DNA of 34,153 nucleotides from Rhizobium leucaenae USDA 9039 (lineage in GTDB: Bacteria; Pseudomonadota; Alphaproteobacteria; Rhizobiales; Rhizobiaceae). Both the position numbers and the translations under genes were made by a program. The notes under the pieces are model-generated. The model worked only from the letters and a program-made list of their open reading frames with translations, did no database searches and was not told where the DNA came from. The DNA lies in NCBI RefSeq assembly GCF_000426285.1, contig NZ_AUFB01000040.1:1-34153 (forward strand), in the 5' to 3' direction. This document shows positions 6,282 to 15,198 of the stretch, one piece after another (the stretch's first letter is position 1; every line of letters begins with the position of its first letter).

Positions 6282-8258
6282 TCATTGTTCTCGATCGGCC
6301 TTGCTCGCTGCGCTGCGCGCCGGCCGATCGGGCGAATTCTCTGCGGGGTTCGCTGCTTTCGAAAACGCTCTCGCGCCCACGCACCCCTTCATATCGTCAC
6401 GCCGAAACCAGATCGCGCGTCCGCATCTGAGCGGCGCGTTTCCGGCGGTGAAGACGATCTGCTCGTCGGCCCGCATGCGCAGCACCTCGTGCGGCTGGAT
6501 CAGCGGCCTGGCGGCGAGTTGCTTCGACCGCGTGCGCGACGATCCTTTCGATTGGACACTGCGGCTGACCTGATCGATCTCGACGGTCGTCATGCCGCAG
6601 CGGCGTGAGATGTAGTCGGCAGTCTCGGGATCGTTGATCGCGGCGAATGAAATCCAGCTTGCGCTCTCGAACCATTTGCTCGCCGCATCGCGGCCGCCAT
6701 AGGTCTCGCGCATCTGGCCGATCGACTGGTAGATCATGGTCAGCGTGATTCCATACTTACGGCCGGCGTCGCGCGCGGTCTCCAGGATGCGCATGTAGCC
6801 GAGGCGCGCCACCTCATCGAGAAGGAACAGTGCCCTTCCCTGCATCTCTCCGTTGCGGTTGTAGATCGCGTTCAGAAACGCGCCGATGATGACGCGCGCC
6901 AGGCCCGCATGCGTCTCCAGCGTCTTGAGATCGATGTTGATGAAGACATCCGTCTTTCCGTCCGCCAGATCGCTCGTCGAAAAGGAAGTTCCCGAGACCA
7001 GCGCGGCGTAGTTCGGATAGGACAGCCAGTGCGTTTCCTTGACCGCGTTGGCATATACGCCCGAGAAGGTTTCCGGCGTCATGTTGACGAAGGCTGCGAC
7101 ATTCTCCTTGACGAAATCCGAATTCGAATCGTCGTAGATTTCATGCAGCCGCTGGCGCAGTTGGGGCTCTGGCTCGGACAGGTTCTTGCGTACTTGCCGG
7201 AGTGTCTGGTCGTTTTCCGTCGTGTGGCCTGAGAGGCAAACGTCGGCAATGAGAGCCGTCAGCAACTGCAAGGCCGAGGCGCGGAAGAAGTCGTCACGGA
7301 CCCCACGCGCGCCACCGCTGTCGCTCATGATCCACGATGCGACGGAGGCGATATCCTCCTCTTTCGTTCCCCCGAACCGGCCGATCCAGTCGAGCGCGTT
7401 GAAGCCGATTTCCGAGTGTTTCGGATCGAGCACGAAGACGTCGCGGTTGGCGTCGCCACGGTGCTTCAACACCATTGGCGCAACCTCGTTCGAAGGATCG
7501 AGGACAACGAGCGCGCCACCCCACTTGAGCGCCGTCGGGATCGTGACCGATGTCGTCTTGAAGCCGCCGGATCCGGCGAACACGATGCCGTGCGACGAGC
7601 CGAACGAGCCGTCGAAGCAAAGCAGCGGCGACTTGCCGCCCGCTCCCCAGCTCGCGGCGCTGTCGGCGCGAAACGATGGTGCCGCGATGCTATCCCGGTC
7701 GACCCGGTAGCGCTCGCCGATGACGATGCCGCCGCTCTCGGCAAACAGCTTTTCGGCTTGCGATAGTTTCATCCAGTCGGCCTCGCCGTGCAGCGCCCGT
7801 TTCCCAACGATGCGCTTCGGTTCGGCCCTCGCGAATGTCGCGTTGCCGGCAATCGCCACACGCATGCCGAACAGCGCCGACATCAGCACGGCAGCAGCCC
7901 CGATCGCCGTCGCGGGATCGAGATAGTTGAAGACGGTTTTGCCGGCCGGGACTTGTTCGAGATACGCGGAGAGCCTCGATGCCTCGCGCAGGACCGCTAG
8001 GACGAGCGTCGCTGTCGCGCCCGTGACAACGCCCCATCCTGCCGTCCTGATCCGCGCGGAGCCTGCGCTCGCAAACAGAAAGATGATGCCGACGACGGAC
8101 GCGGCGACATAGGGCAGAGCGATGCCGGCACGGCCGAGCATCTGCCGGGCGGCATCGCTCTTGCCGAAGTGGGATAGCCACAGTTCGGTCCCGGTCATGC
8201 CGATGGCCATCAGCATCATCAACGCGCATGGCGCTACGAACAGCAGGATCCTAGTCAT
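6282..8258 (-). CDS. traG: TraG type IV coupling protein
   Basis: TraG is the VirD4-family ATPase that passes the relaxosome at the plasmid oriT to the Trb channel in the inner membrane. The start at ATG 8258 gives 658 residues, the Ti plasmid length. Several hydrophobic segments lie within residues 1-140. Walker A is GSGGFKTT at about 229-236, and a Walker B-like LFLLDEVARLG lies farther on. Its ATG overlaps the traD stop codon region by eight bases, so traC-traD-traG form one coupled operon. The C-terminus is rich in basic and polar residues. It looks intact. Confidence 0.95.
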   Translation of the reverse strand: MTRILLFVAPCALMMLMAIGMTGTELWLSHFGKSDAARQMLGRAGIALPYVAASVVGIIFLFASAGSARIRTAGWGVVTGATATLVLAVLREASRLSAYLEQVPAGKTVFNYLDPATAIGAAAVLMSALFGMRVAIAGNATFARAEPKRIVGKRALHGEADWMKLSQAEKLFAESGGIVIGERYRVDRDSIAAPSFRADSAASWGAGGKSPLLCFDGSFGSSHGIVFAGSGGFKTTSVTIPTALKWGGALVVLDPSNEVAPMVLKHRGDANRDVFVLDPKHSEIGFNALDWIGRFGGTKEEDIASVASWIMSDSGGARGVRDDFFRASALQLLTALIADVCLSGHTTENDQTLRQVRKNLSEPEPQLRQRLHEIYDDSNSDFVKENVAAFVNMTPETFSGVYANAVKETHWLSYPNYAALVSGTSFSTSDLADGKTDVFINIDLKTLETHAGLARVIIGAFLNAIYNRNGEMQGRALFLLDEVARLGYMRILETARDAGRKYGITLTMIYQSIGQMRETYGGRDAASKWFESASWISFAAINDPETADYISRRCGMTTVEIDQVSRSVQSKGSSRTRSKQLAARPLIQPHEVLRMRADEQIVFTAGNAPLRCGRAIWFRRDDMKGCVGARAFSKAANPAENSPDRPARSAASKADREQ

Positions 8259-8466
8259 CTCTCTCTCCGAACGCTTCAGCACCGAGTGCGGCGAGCCGTG
8301 AGCGCTCCTGTGCGTCTCCCTTCAGGCGCGCGGCGGCATCGATGAGGAGCCCGAGCAGCAGCGCGCGCTTCTCGTAGCGCAGCCCCGCCTTGATGATCAG
8401 GCCGCCGAGCTCGATCTTTTCGCGCGTGTCCTTCTTGCGGGCATCTGATGTCGTGGATCTTCGCAT
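8251..8466 (-). CDS. traD: TraD conjugal transfer protein
   Basis: This 71-residue protein has the same length as Ti plasmid TraD. It begins MRRSTTSDARKKDTREKIEL and contains GGLIIKAGLRYEKRALLLGLLI, a conserved block of the family. TraD and TraC act as relaxosome accessory proteins at oriT. A longer upstream frame exists, but the ATG at 8466 matches the family start and lies four bases after the traC stop. It overlaps traG by eight bases. Confidence 0.9.
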   Translation of the reverse strand: MRRSTTSDARKKDTREKIELGGLIIKAGLRYEKRALLLGLLIDAAARLKGDAQERSRLAALGAEAFGERDD

Positions 8467-8470
8467 CCGC

Positions 8471-8767
8471 TCAAGCCTCGCCAGTCCTGCCCTCAGCCGT
8501 ACCAGGCGGGTTCTGCGCGGCGGGCGCGCTGCCCTCGCCTGCGCCGCTTGCCCCCTTCCCTCCGGTCGAACGGACCTTGCCTCCGCGAAAGCGTTTCGCC
8601 AGATCCTCGAATGCTGCCTGCAGTTCACCCTCGTCGATCTCGATCTCACCGAGCCCGGCTTTAAGCGCGATCCGGCCGATGCGCTCGGCCTCCCGGGTCT
8701 CGGCGAGCTTCAATTGCTCCTGGAGCCTGGCGATTTCGTCGCGGATTTTCGAGGATGGTTTCTTCAT
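8471..8767 (-). CDS. traC: TraC relaxosome protein
   Basis: The 98-residue product matches Ti plasmid TraC in length and position. It begins MKKPSSKIRDEIARLQEQLKL, a predicted coiled coil, continues IGRIALKAGLGEIEIDE, and has a glycine/alanine-rich C-terminal tail. TraC is thought to bind near oriT and help the TraA relaxase. GGAG lies 11 bases upstream of ATG 8767. It is the first gene of traCDG and is transcribed away from traA, across the oriT region. Confidence 0.9.
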   Translation of the reverse strand: MKKPSSKIRDEIARLQEQLKLAETREAERIGRIALKAGLGEIEIDEGELQAAFEDLAKRFRGGKVRSTGGKGASGAGEGSAPAAQNPPGTAEGRTGEA

Positions 8768-8840
8768 GTCCGGATGTCTCCTTGGGTGCGAAAGCTTGTC
8801 TTTCGGACCCCATCTTCCGGATGTCGGTGCGGAACGCACT

Positions 8841-8856
8841 ACTGTGAATCCTACAA
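8841..8856 (-). promoter_or_regulatory. Candidate tra-box-like site A (traC/traA intergenic)
   Basis: On the minus strand this reads TTGTAGGATTCACAGT. The core TTGTAGGAWTC is shared with sites at 26635-26650 and 26722-26737. Ti plasmids have a tra box in this same intergenic region, bound by TraR. The sequence differs from the Ti box, and only the left half-site is well conserved here. Binding by TraR is inferred. Confidence 0.45.
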
Positions 8857-8910
8857 TCGCCAAGGGCGATGCTTTCGTGGATGATCCCGGCCGCTCGACA
8901 AGAGCGGCAT

Positions 8911-8946
8911 CCGAAGGGCGCAATTATACGTCGCTGGCGCGACGTT
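8911..8946. other. oriT: oriT candidate with RSF1010-type nick motif
   Basis: On the minus strand the sequence TAATTG|CGCCCT (complement of 8916-8927) matches the nick region shared by RSF1010-type and Ti plasmid oriTs, so the predicted cut lies between 8921 and 8922. Next to it, ACGTCGC (8929-8935) and GCGACGT (8940-8946) form a hairpin with a four-base loop. The position between the divergent traC and traA is the same as in Ti plasmids. TraA, an MobA-type relaxase, is the expected nicking enzyme. Confidence 0.8.
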
Positions 8947-9023
8947 CTTTTGAGAGCGCCTGGCGGAGCCGATCTCGCTGGCGAACATGTTGATTTTGCT
9001 CGGAATCGGGAGAGAATTCCGCC

Positions 9024-12000
9024 GTGGCCGTTCCTCATTTCTCCGTCAGCATCGTCGCCCGCGGCTCCGGCCGCAGCGCTGTGCTGTCGGCGGCCTATCG
9101 GCATTGCGCCAAGATGGAGTACGAGCGGGAGGCCCGCACGATCGACTACACCCGCAAGCAGGGCTTGCTGCACGAGGAGTTCGTCATCCCTGCCGATGCG
9201 CCGTCATGGCTGCGGACGATGATTGCCGACCGATCCGTCTCCGGCGCGTCGGAAGCGTTCTGGAACAGTGTCGAAATCTTCGAGAAACGCGTCGATGCCC
9301 AGCTTGCAAAGGATGTGACCGTTGCGCTGCCGATGGAGCTCTCAAGCGAGCAGAACATCGAACTGGTGCGGGATTTTATCGAGCGTCACATCACGTCGAA
9401 GGGCATGATCGCCGACTGGGTCTATCACGATGCACCCGGCAATCCGCATGTGCACCTGATGACGACGCTCCGGCCGCTGACCGAAGACGGGTTCGGCGCC
9501 AAGAAGGTTGCAGTGACCGGCCCTGGCGGCAAGCCAGTGCGCAACGATGCCGGCAAGATCGTCTACGAGCTCTGGGCCGGCAGCCTCGACGATTTCAATG
9601 CCTTTCGTGACGGCTGGTTCGCCTGTCAGAACCGGCACCTGGCGCGCGCCGGCCTCGATCTCCGCGTCGACGGCCATTCCTTCGAGAAGCAGGGGATCAA
9701 TCTGACGCCAACCATCCACCTCGGTGTCGGCGCCAAGGCGATCGAGCGCAAGTCGGCGGAAGCCGAGCGGGCCCCTTCGCTGGAGCGGTTGGAGCTGCAG
9801 GAGGAGCGCCGGGCCGAAAACGCCCGCCGCATTCAGCGCCGTCCCGAGCTCGTGCTCGACCTGATCACGCGGGAGAAGAGCGTCTTCGACGAACGCGACG
9901 TTGCCAAGATCCTCCACCGCTACATAGACGACGCTGGCCTCTTCCAAAGTCTGATGGCAAGGATCCTGCAGAGCCCCGAAACGCTCCGGCTCGAACGCGA
10001 GCGGATCGAGTTTTCAGGCGGCCTACGCGTGCCGACGAAATACACGACGCGGGACCTCGTCCGGCTGGAAGCAGAGATGGCCAACCGGGCGATCTGGCTG
10101 GCTCAACGCTCTTCTCACGGCGTTGCGGACGCTGTGCGCGAAGCCACCTTCGCCCGCCACCTGCGCCTGGCGGACGAGCAGAAGACGGCGATCGCACATG
10201 TTACCGGCGGCGAGCGCATCGCTGCGGTGATCGGACGTGCAGGCGCCGGCAAGACGACGATGATGAAGGCGGCGCGCGAAGCCTGGGAAGCGGCCGGTTA
10301 TCGCGTCGTCGGCGGGGCGCTTGCGGGCAAGGCCGCCGAGGGCCTGGAGAAGGAAGCCGGCATTCTCTCCCGCACGCTGTCATCATGGGAACTGCGCTGG
10401 AACCAAGGCCGCAATCAGCTGGACGACAAAACCGTATTCGTTCTCGACGAAGCGGGCATGGTGTCGTCGCGGCAGATGGCGCTGTTTGTCGAAGCGGCGA
10501 CCAAGGCCGGCGCCAAACTCGTGCTTGTCGGAGATCCGGAACAGCTCCAGCCGATCGAAGCCGGCGCTGCCTTCCGCGCCATTGCCGACCGCATCGGCTA
10601 TGGCGAACTCGAAAACATCTACCGCCAGCGTGAACAGTGGATGCGCGAGGCGTCGCTCGATCTGGCCCGCGGCAATATCGGCAGAGCCGTCGAAGCCTAT
10701 CGCGCCCAGGGCCGCGTCAGCGGAGCCGATCTCAAGGCCGATGCCGTGCAGGCGCTGATTGCCGATTGGAACCGCGACTACGATCCGCAAAGGTCGAGCC
10801 TCATTCTTGCGCACTTGCGAAGAGACGTGCGCATGCTCAACGGCATGGCTCGCGCAAAGCTCGTCGAACGCGGTCTCGTCGCCGACGGTTTCGCCTTCCG
10901 GACCGAAGACGGGCACCGAAAATTCGCGGCCGGCGACCAGATCGTGTTCCTGAAGAACGAGGGCTCGCTCGGCGTCAAGAACGGTATGCTGGCGAAGGTC
11001 GTGGACGCGACGCCCGGGCGTATTGTCGCGGAAGTCGGAGACGGCGAACACCGCCGCCAGGTCACGGTCGAACAACGCTTCTACGCCAATCTCGATCACG
11101 GCTATGCCACCACGATCCATAAGAGCCAGGGTGCCACCGTCGATAGGGTGAAGGTGCTGGCTTCCCTCTCTCTCGACCGCCATCTCACTTACGTGGCCAT
11201 GACCCGTCACCGAGAGGACTTCGGTCTCTACCACGGCCGCCGATCTTTCGCCAAGGCAGGCGGCCTGATCCCGATCCTGTCGCGCAGACAAGCCAAGGAA
11301 ACGACGCTCGATTATGCGAGTGGCCGCTTCTACGCCCAAGCCCTTCGCTTCGCCGACGCCCGTGGCCTTCACCTCGTTAACGTCGCACGCACTGTCGTTC
11401 GCGACCGGATCGAATGGACCGTCCGGCAAAAGTCGAAGCTCGCCGCGCTTGGCGCTCGTCTGGCGGCAATCGCCCGCAGGCTTGGTCTGTCCGCCGGCGC
11501 GGCCAAGACCAGTCAATCGCACAGCATGCAGGAGGCAAAACCCATGGTATCGGGCATCACCACGTTCCCAAAATCGCTGGAACAGGTCGTCGAGGACCTG
11601 CTTGCAGCGGACGCCGGCTTGAAGAAGCAATGGGAGGAAGTCTCAGCGCGCTTCCATCTCGTCTACGCTCAGCCGGAAGACGCGTTCAAGGCTGTCAACG
11701 TCGATGCGATGCTGAGAAACGAAGCGGCGGCGAAATCGACGATCACCAAGATCGGTTCCGAGCCGGAGACCTTTGGTGCGCTGAAAGGCAAGACCGGGAT
11801 CCTTGCCGGCCGCGCCGACAAGCAGGCCCATGAGAGGGCCGTCACCAATGCGCCGGCGCTTGCCCGAAACCTGGAACGCTATCTGCGGCAGCGCACGGAG
11901 GCGGAACACAAATATGACGCCGAGGAGCGCGCCGTCCGCATGAAGATCTCTCTCGACATCCCGGCGCTGTCGCCGGCGGCAAAGCAGACGCTCGAACGCG

Positions 12001-12335
12001 TCCGTGACGCCATCGATCGCAACGACCTTCCCGCAGGACTCGAAAACGCGCTCGCCGACAAAATGGTGAAAGCCGAACTCGAAGGTTTTGCGAGAGCCGT
12101 ATCGGAACGTTTCGGGGAACGCACCTTCCTACCGCTCGCCGCCAAAGACATGACAGGTCAGACCTTCCAGTCGGTGACCTCGAGCATGTCTGCCGGGCAG
12201 AAGGCGGAAGTGCAATCGGCCTGGAGCACGATGCGAACGGTGCAGCAACTTTCCGCGCATGAGCGCACGACCGAGGCGTTGAAGCAGGCCGAGACGCTGC
12301 GGCAAACGAAGAGCCAGGGGCTCTCGCTCAAATGA
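9024..12335 (+). CDS. traA: TraA relaxase/helicase
   Basis: TraA nicks oriT, stays bound to the 5' end and unwinds the strand to be transferred. It has 1103 residues, as in Ti plasmids. The N-terminal MobA/MobL relaxase has a tyrosine in SAAYR (about 25) and the metal-binding PHVHLMTT (about 141-148). The RecD-like helicase follows, with GRAGAGKTT (about 403), VFVLDEAGMV (about 470), VGDPEQLQPIEAG, HGYATTIHKSQGAT and YVAMTRHRED. The GTG start at 9024 follows GGGAGAG. The stop overlaps the traF start (ATGA). First gene of traAFBH. No break is seen. Confidence 0.95.
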   Translation: MAVPHFSVSIVARGSGRSAVLSAAYRHCAKMEYEREARTIDYTRKQGLLHEEFVIPADAPSWLRTMIADRSVSGASEAFWNSVEIFEKRVDAQLAKDVTVALPMELSSEQNIELVRDFIERHITSKGMIADWVYHDAPGNPHVHLMTTLRPLTEDGFGAKKVAVTGPGGKPVRNDAGKIVYELWAGSLDDFNAFRDGWFACQNRHLARAGLDLRVDGHSFEKQGINLTPTIHLGVGAKAIERKSAEAERAPSLERLELQEERRAENARRIQRRPELVLDLITREKSVFDERDVAKILHRYIDDAGLFQSLMARILQSPETLRLERERIEFSGGLRVPTKYTTRDLVRLEAEMANRAIWLAQRSSHGVADAVREATFARHLRLADEQKTAIAHVTGGERIAAVIGRAGAGKTTMMKAAREAWEAAGYRVVGGALAGKAAEGLEKEAGILSRTLSSWELRWNQGRNQLDDKTVFVLDEAGMVSSRQMALFVEAATKAGAKLVLVGDPEQLQPIEAGAAFRAIADRIGYGELENIYRQREQWMREASLDLARGNIGRAVEAYRAQGRVSGADLKADAVQALIADWNRDYDPQRSSLILAHLRRDVRMLNGMARAKLVERGLVADGFAFRTEDGHRKFAAGDQIVFLKNEGSLGVKNGMLAKVVDATPGRIVAEVGDGEHRRQVTVEQRFYANLDHGYATTIHKSQGATVDRVKVLASLSLDRHLTYVAMTRHREDFGLYHGRRSFAKAGGLIPILSRRQAKETTLDYASGRFYAQALRFADARGLHLVNVARTVVRDRIEWTVRQKSKLAALGARLAAIARRLGLSAGAAKTSQSHSMQEAKPMVSGITTFPKSLEQVVEDLLAADAGLKKQWEEVSARFHLVYAQPEDAFKAVNVDAMLRNEAAAKSTITKIGSEPETFGALKGKTGILAGRADKQAHERAVTNAPALARNLERYLRQRTEAEHKYDAEERAVRMKISLDIPALSPAAKQTLERVRDAIDRNDLPAGLENALADKMVKAELEGFARAVSERFGERTFLPLAAKDMTGQTFQSVTSSMSAGQKAEVQSAWSTMRTVQQLSAHERTTEALKQAETLRQTKSQGLSLK

Positions 12336-12898
12336 CGCGTCCGGGTCGAACACGCGAGCGAGCCATGGCGCAGCGAAAACAAGCTGCCGTCACTTCATCG
12401 GTTTCTGCTGCCGCCATCGCAGTGATCGGACTGGCCGGTCTATTAGGCAGCTATCGCATCAATCTTACGCCGAGCGAGCCACTTGGCCTCTGGCAGATTG
12501 TCCCGCTCGACCGTTCGCCTGGTGTGGACGACCTGGTGTTCATCTGCCCACCGGACACAGCCGCCATGCACGAAGCGAGGGCGCGCGGCTATCTCCGCTC
12601 CGGACTTTGCCCCGGTCATCTCGCGCCGCTCATCAAGTCGGTGGTCGCGGTCGCCGGCCAGCGCGTCGAGATCGCCAACGAGGTGACGGTCGATGGGCGC
12701 CTGGTTCGTGCTTCCACTGTCGCCGAAAAAGACGGAGAAGGTCGGCCGCTGACACGGTTTTCGGGCGGCGTGGTACCGGGCGGTGAGGTCTTCCTGCATT
12801 CGGCCTTCGCCGGCTCGTTCGACTCCCGTTATTTCGGGCCTGTGCCGACATCCGGCATTCTCGGTCTGGCGCGTGAGGTGCTGACCTATGCGCCATGA
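12332..12898 (+). CDS. traF: TraF conjugal pilin signal peptidase
   Basis: TraF is an S26-type periplasmic peptidase. In RP4 it processes and helps cyclise the TrbC pilin, and the same substrate (TrbC) is encoded in this window. The 188-residue protein has one membrane segment (about 24-42), then LTPSEPLGLW with the nucleophile Ser48, the general base Lys102 in LIKSVVAVAG, and FDSRYFGPV with Asp164, which together match the Ser/Lys/Asp set of RP4 TraF. Its start overlaps the traA stop by four bases and its end overlaps traB by 11. A second ATG 11 codons in is possible. Confidence 0.92.
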   Translation: MTRPGRTRERAMAQRKQAAVTSSVSAAAIAVIGLAGLLGSYRINLTPSEPLGLWQIVPLDRSPGVDDLVFICPPDTAAMHEARARGYLRSGLCPGHLAPLIKSVVAVAGQRVEIANEVTVDGRLVRASTVAEKDGEGRPLTRFSGGVVPGGEVFLHSAFAGSFDSRYFGPVPTSGILGLAREVLTYAP

Positions 12899-14051
12899 CT
12901 GGGTTTGGCCAACGCTGCTTATCATCGCCTCGGTCGGCGTCGGATCGGTGGCATGGAGCGGCCACGTGCTGTTGTTGCCGGTGGCGCTCGGCTTTCCCGT
13001 CCTCTGGTCGCTGTCGAGAACGAAAAAGACGGCAACCTTGGTTTCCGCAGCATATTTCCTGTCGGCGTCGCGCGGCCTGCCGCAAGGCGTGGCCACCTTC
13101 TATGCTGCGGATATCTGGCCGGGCCTGCTGCTGTGGCTGGCTGCCTCGGCCAGCTTTGTCGCGGCGCATGCGCTCCTGTGGACGAAGGAGGTTGGCCTTC
13201 GTCCGGGCCGCTACGTCCTGGCGGCCGTACTGATGGTGGTTCCCCCTTTCGGCATTACCGGCTGGGCGCATCCCATCACGGCCGCAGGCGTGTTGTTTCC
13301 GGGATGGGGATGGTGGGGACTGGCCGTCACGACAGCCGGCTTGGCGGGCCTCGTTTCCCGCCTCTGCCCAACTGTCGCCATGGGCCTTATAGGCTTCTGG
13401 CTTTGGTCCGCCGCTTCGTGGACGGACCCGAAGCTACCGGAAGCCTGGCGGGGCGTCGATCTCGAATTGGGTGCGTCGGTCGGGCGGGACACCAGCATGG
13501 CCCGCCACCGTGATCTAATTGCAACGGTGCTTGAACGAGGGACCGACGGTGTTCGAACCGTCATCCTTCCTGAAAGTACGTTGGGCTTCTGGACGCCGAC
13601 GGTCGAACGGCTTTGGATCCGCGCGCTATCAGGGCATGACACGACCGTTCTCGCGGGCGCGGCAGTCGTTAACGCGGCCGGATACGACAATGTGGTGGTT
13701 GCAATCTCCGCAGATAGCAGTCGGATCCTCTACCGGGAACGGATGCCGGTTCCGGGCTCGATGTGGCAGCCCTGGCAGCCGCTCTTCGGCGGCAACGCCG
13801 GAGCGCAAGCGCACATCTTTGCAAATCCTGTCGTCGCGCTCGGCTCCGGGCGGGTGGCGGTGCTGATCTGCTACGAGCAACTGCTCGTCTGGCCGGTCTT
13901 GCAATCGATGCTCGGCAGTCCGGACGTGATCGTTGCGGTCGGCAACGGCTGGTGGACCAAAGGCACGTCCATTGTCGCCATCCAGCGCGCCAGCACCGCC
14001 GCCTGGGCAAAGCTGTTTTCCAGGCCAGTCGTTTTTTCTTTCAACACCTGA
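12888..14051 (+). CDS. traB: TraB, nitrilase-like conjugal transfer membrane protein
   Basis: TraB is required for efficient Ti plasmid transfer; its reaction is not known. The 387-residue protein has an N-terminal multi-helix membrane part (residues 8-180) and a C-terminal carbon-nitrogen hydrolase fold like apolipoprotein N-acyltransferase. Glu229 (VILPEST) and Cys328 (LICYEQ) match two members of the nitrilase triad. At the place of the catalytic lysine the sequence reads LYRERMPVP (281-289), where I see arginine and glutamate but no lysine. The alignment is by eye. The gene overlaps traF, and traH follows after 15 bases. Confidence 0.88.
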   Translation: MRHDWVWPTLLIIASVGVGSVAWSGHVLLLPVALGFPVLWSLSRTKKTATLVSAAYFLSASRGLPQGVATFYAADIWPGLLLWLAASASFVAAHALLWTKEVGLRPGRYVLAAVLMVVPPFGITGWAHPITAAGVLFPGWGWWGLAVTTAGLAGLVSRLCPTVAMGLIGFWLWSAASWTDPKLPEAWRGVDLELGASVGRDTSMARHRDLIATVLERGTDGVRTVILPESTLGFWTPTVERLWIRALSGHDTTVLAGAAVVNAAGYDNVVVAISADSSRILYRERMPVPGSMWQPWQPLFGGNAGAQAHIFANPVVALGSGRVAVLICYEQLLVWPVLQSMLGSPDVIVAVGNGWWTKGTSIVAIQRASTAAWAKLFSRPVVFSFNT

Positions 14052-14066
14052 TGCCGAGGAGGTCCC

Positions 14067-14675
14067 ATGCTCGACGCCGCCCTTATCAAAGACTGCGCCG
14101 ACCCTTCACTGAAACCCGCGATCGTCGAGCAGTTCGTCGCGGCGGCGGGCTCTGCCGATCCCCTTGCGGTGACCGTGCGCTCGGGAGGGCGGTTGATCCT
14201 GGTGCCCAAGGCCAGATCACCCGACGAGGCGATGGACATCGTGCGCCAATATGCCGGCAACGCTGTCGTTCGTGTCGGTCTGACGCAGTTTCCAGCCGGT
14301 GTGGGCGTCAAGGACCTGGCCGATCTCAAAACGGATTTGGTCGATGCTTGCCAGAACCTGCGCAAGGGAACGGCGATGTTCGCCAAGGTCCTGCGCATTG
14401 TTGCCAAATGGTACGGCGATCCGAAGAGCGATGACGTCTTCCGCCAGATTTTCGAGGATGCGCTCTATGCGTGGAAAGCCGGCGAGTTCGAGGGCGTCGG
14501 TGTGTTTCAAGCGCAGGATCCAGGAGCCTCCATCGAATTGCCTCGGCAAAGCGAAGCGCGGTCCGTCGATGAACCGCCAGCCACCGCGACCACTCCCGAG
14601 ATGCGGACGAAGGTGAATGAGGTTATTGGCCAAGCCGGAATTCGGATCGATCTTTCGAGGATCGGAGGCAAATAA
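14067..14675 (+). CDS. traH: TraH conjugal transfer protein
   Basis: This is the last gene of traAFBH as in Ti plasmids. It has 202 residues from ATG 14067 with GAGGAGG just upstream. It begins MLDAALIKDCADPSLKPAIVEQF and contains TQFPAGVGVKDLADLKTDLVDAC. TraH is a soluble protein of unclear role; in Ti plasmids it is not essential for transfer. Its TAA stop at 14673-14675 lies within AAATAA, and a further frame appears to begin in the overlap (14672). Confidence 0.88.
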   Translation: MLDAALIKDCADPSLKPAIVEQFVAAAGSADPLAVTVRSGGRLILVPKARSPDEAMDIVRQYAGNAVVRVGLTQFPAGVGVKDLADLKTDLVDACQNLRKGTAMFAKVLRIVAKWYGDPKSDDVFRQIFEDALYAWKAGEFEGVGVFQAQDPGASIELPRQSEARSVDEPPATATTPEMRTKVNEVIGQAGIRIDLSRIGGK

Positions 14676-14890
14676 GCACTCGAGTTTCTTACGTCGGAAA
14701 CGGCGCGACGGATGGAACATCCCCGGCATGCATAATCATCCTCGTCGAAAAGTTGAAGGGCAATTCCAAAGTGCCAACGCCACAGGCGAAAAAGGGTACC
14801 GCGGAACGTTCGCCGGATGGCATGACCTTTTATGGCCGCATAGCAATTCCTCCAGAGCCTGTCGGACATTCGGGGTTGAGGACGCGCTGA
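14672..14890 (+). pseudogene. Candidate 72-codon frame after traH with ATA in place of ATG
   Basis: A frame with no stop runs from ATA 14672 to TGA 14888-14890. It starts [ATA]STRVSYVGNGATDG and later has VEKLKGNSKVPTPQAKKG. The expected ribosome site (CGGAGG) lies six bases before the ATA. If base 14674 were G, the frame would start ATG and overlap a traH TGA stop in the common ATGA fashion. I do not recognise the product, and its codon use is less GC-biased than traH, so it may simply be an open frame by chance. Confidence 0.3.
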
Positions 14891-14938
14891 GCATTGCGTC
14901 CTTGTTTGCCTTGTTTTCGGTTCCCAGCCCTGTACCCG

Positions 14939-15175
14939 TCATCTCAGTGGCTCAATTTTTGTCTCAGGCCGACGTTTCAGCAGTTCAGACGCCTCAACAC
15001 CTAAGACCGTCGCCAGGCGATCGACAACGTCGATGCTTGCATTATAGACACTGCGCTCCAAAGAACTGATATAAGTTCGATCGATGCCTGCCTCAAACGC
15101 GAGCTCTTCTTGCGACAGGCCTTTGGCTTGACGCGCGGCTTTCAGATTCCGTGCAAACACCTCTCGAATCTCCAT
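14939..15175 (-). CDS. XRE-family transcriptional regulator
   Basis: The 78-residue protein is a single lambda-Cro/C1-type helix-turn-helix. It begins MEIREVFARNLKAARQAKG and continues LSQEELAFEAGIDRTYISSLER (about 20-41), the classic HTH with its recognition helix. A short tail KRRPETKIEPLR follows. It would bind DNA as a dimer near its own promoter or at traM/traH. It lies between traH (convergent) and traM (divergent), a place where Ti plasmids have no such gene, as far as I know. No strong ribosome site is seen before ATG 15175. Confidence 0.85.
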   Translation of the reverse strand: MEIREVFARNLKAARQAKGLSQEELAFEAGIDRTYISSLERSVYNASIDVVDRLATVLGVEASELLKRRPETKIEPLR

Positions 15176-15198
15176 GCTGGAGAGAGCAGCGGCTTGCA

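Noticed and set aside
10383..11630. A 415-codon open frame on the minus strand
   Set aside because: It is the shadow of traA; its codons and residues have no family match, and traA is continuous through it.
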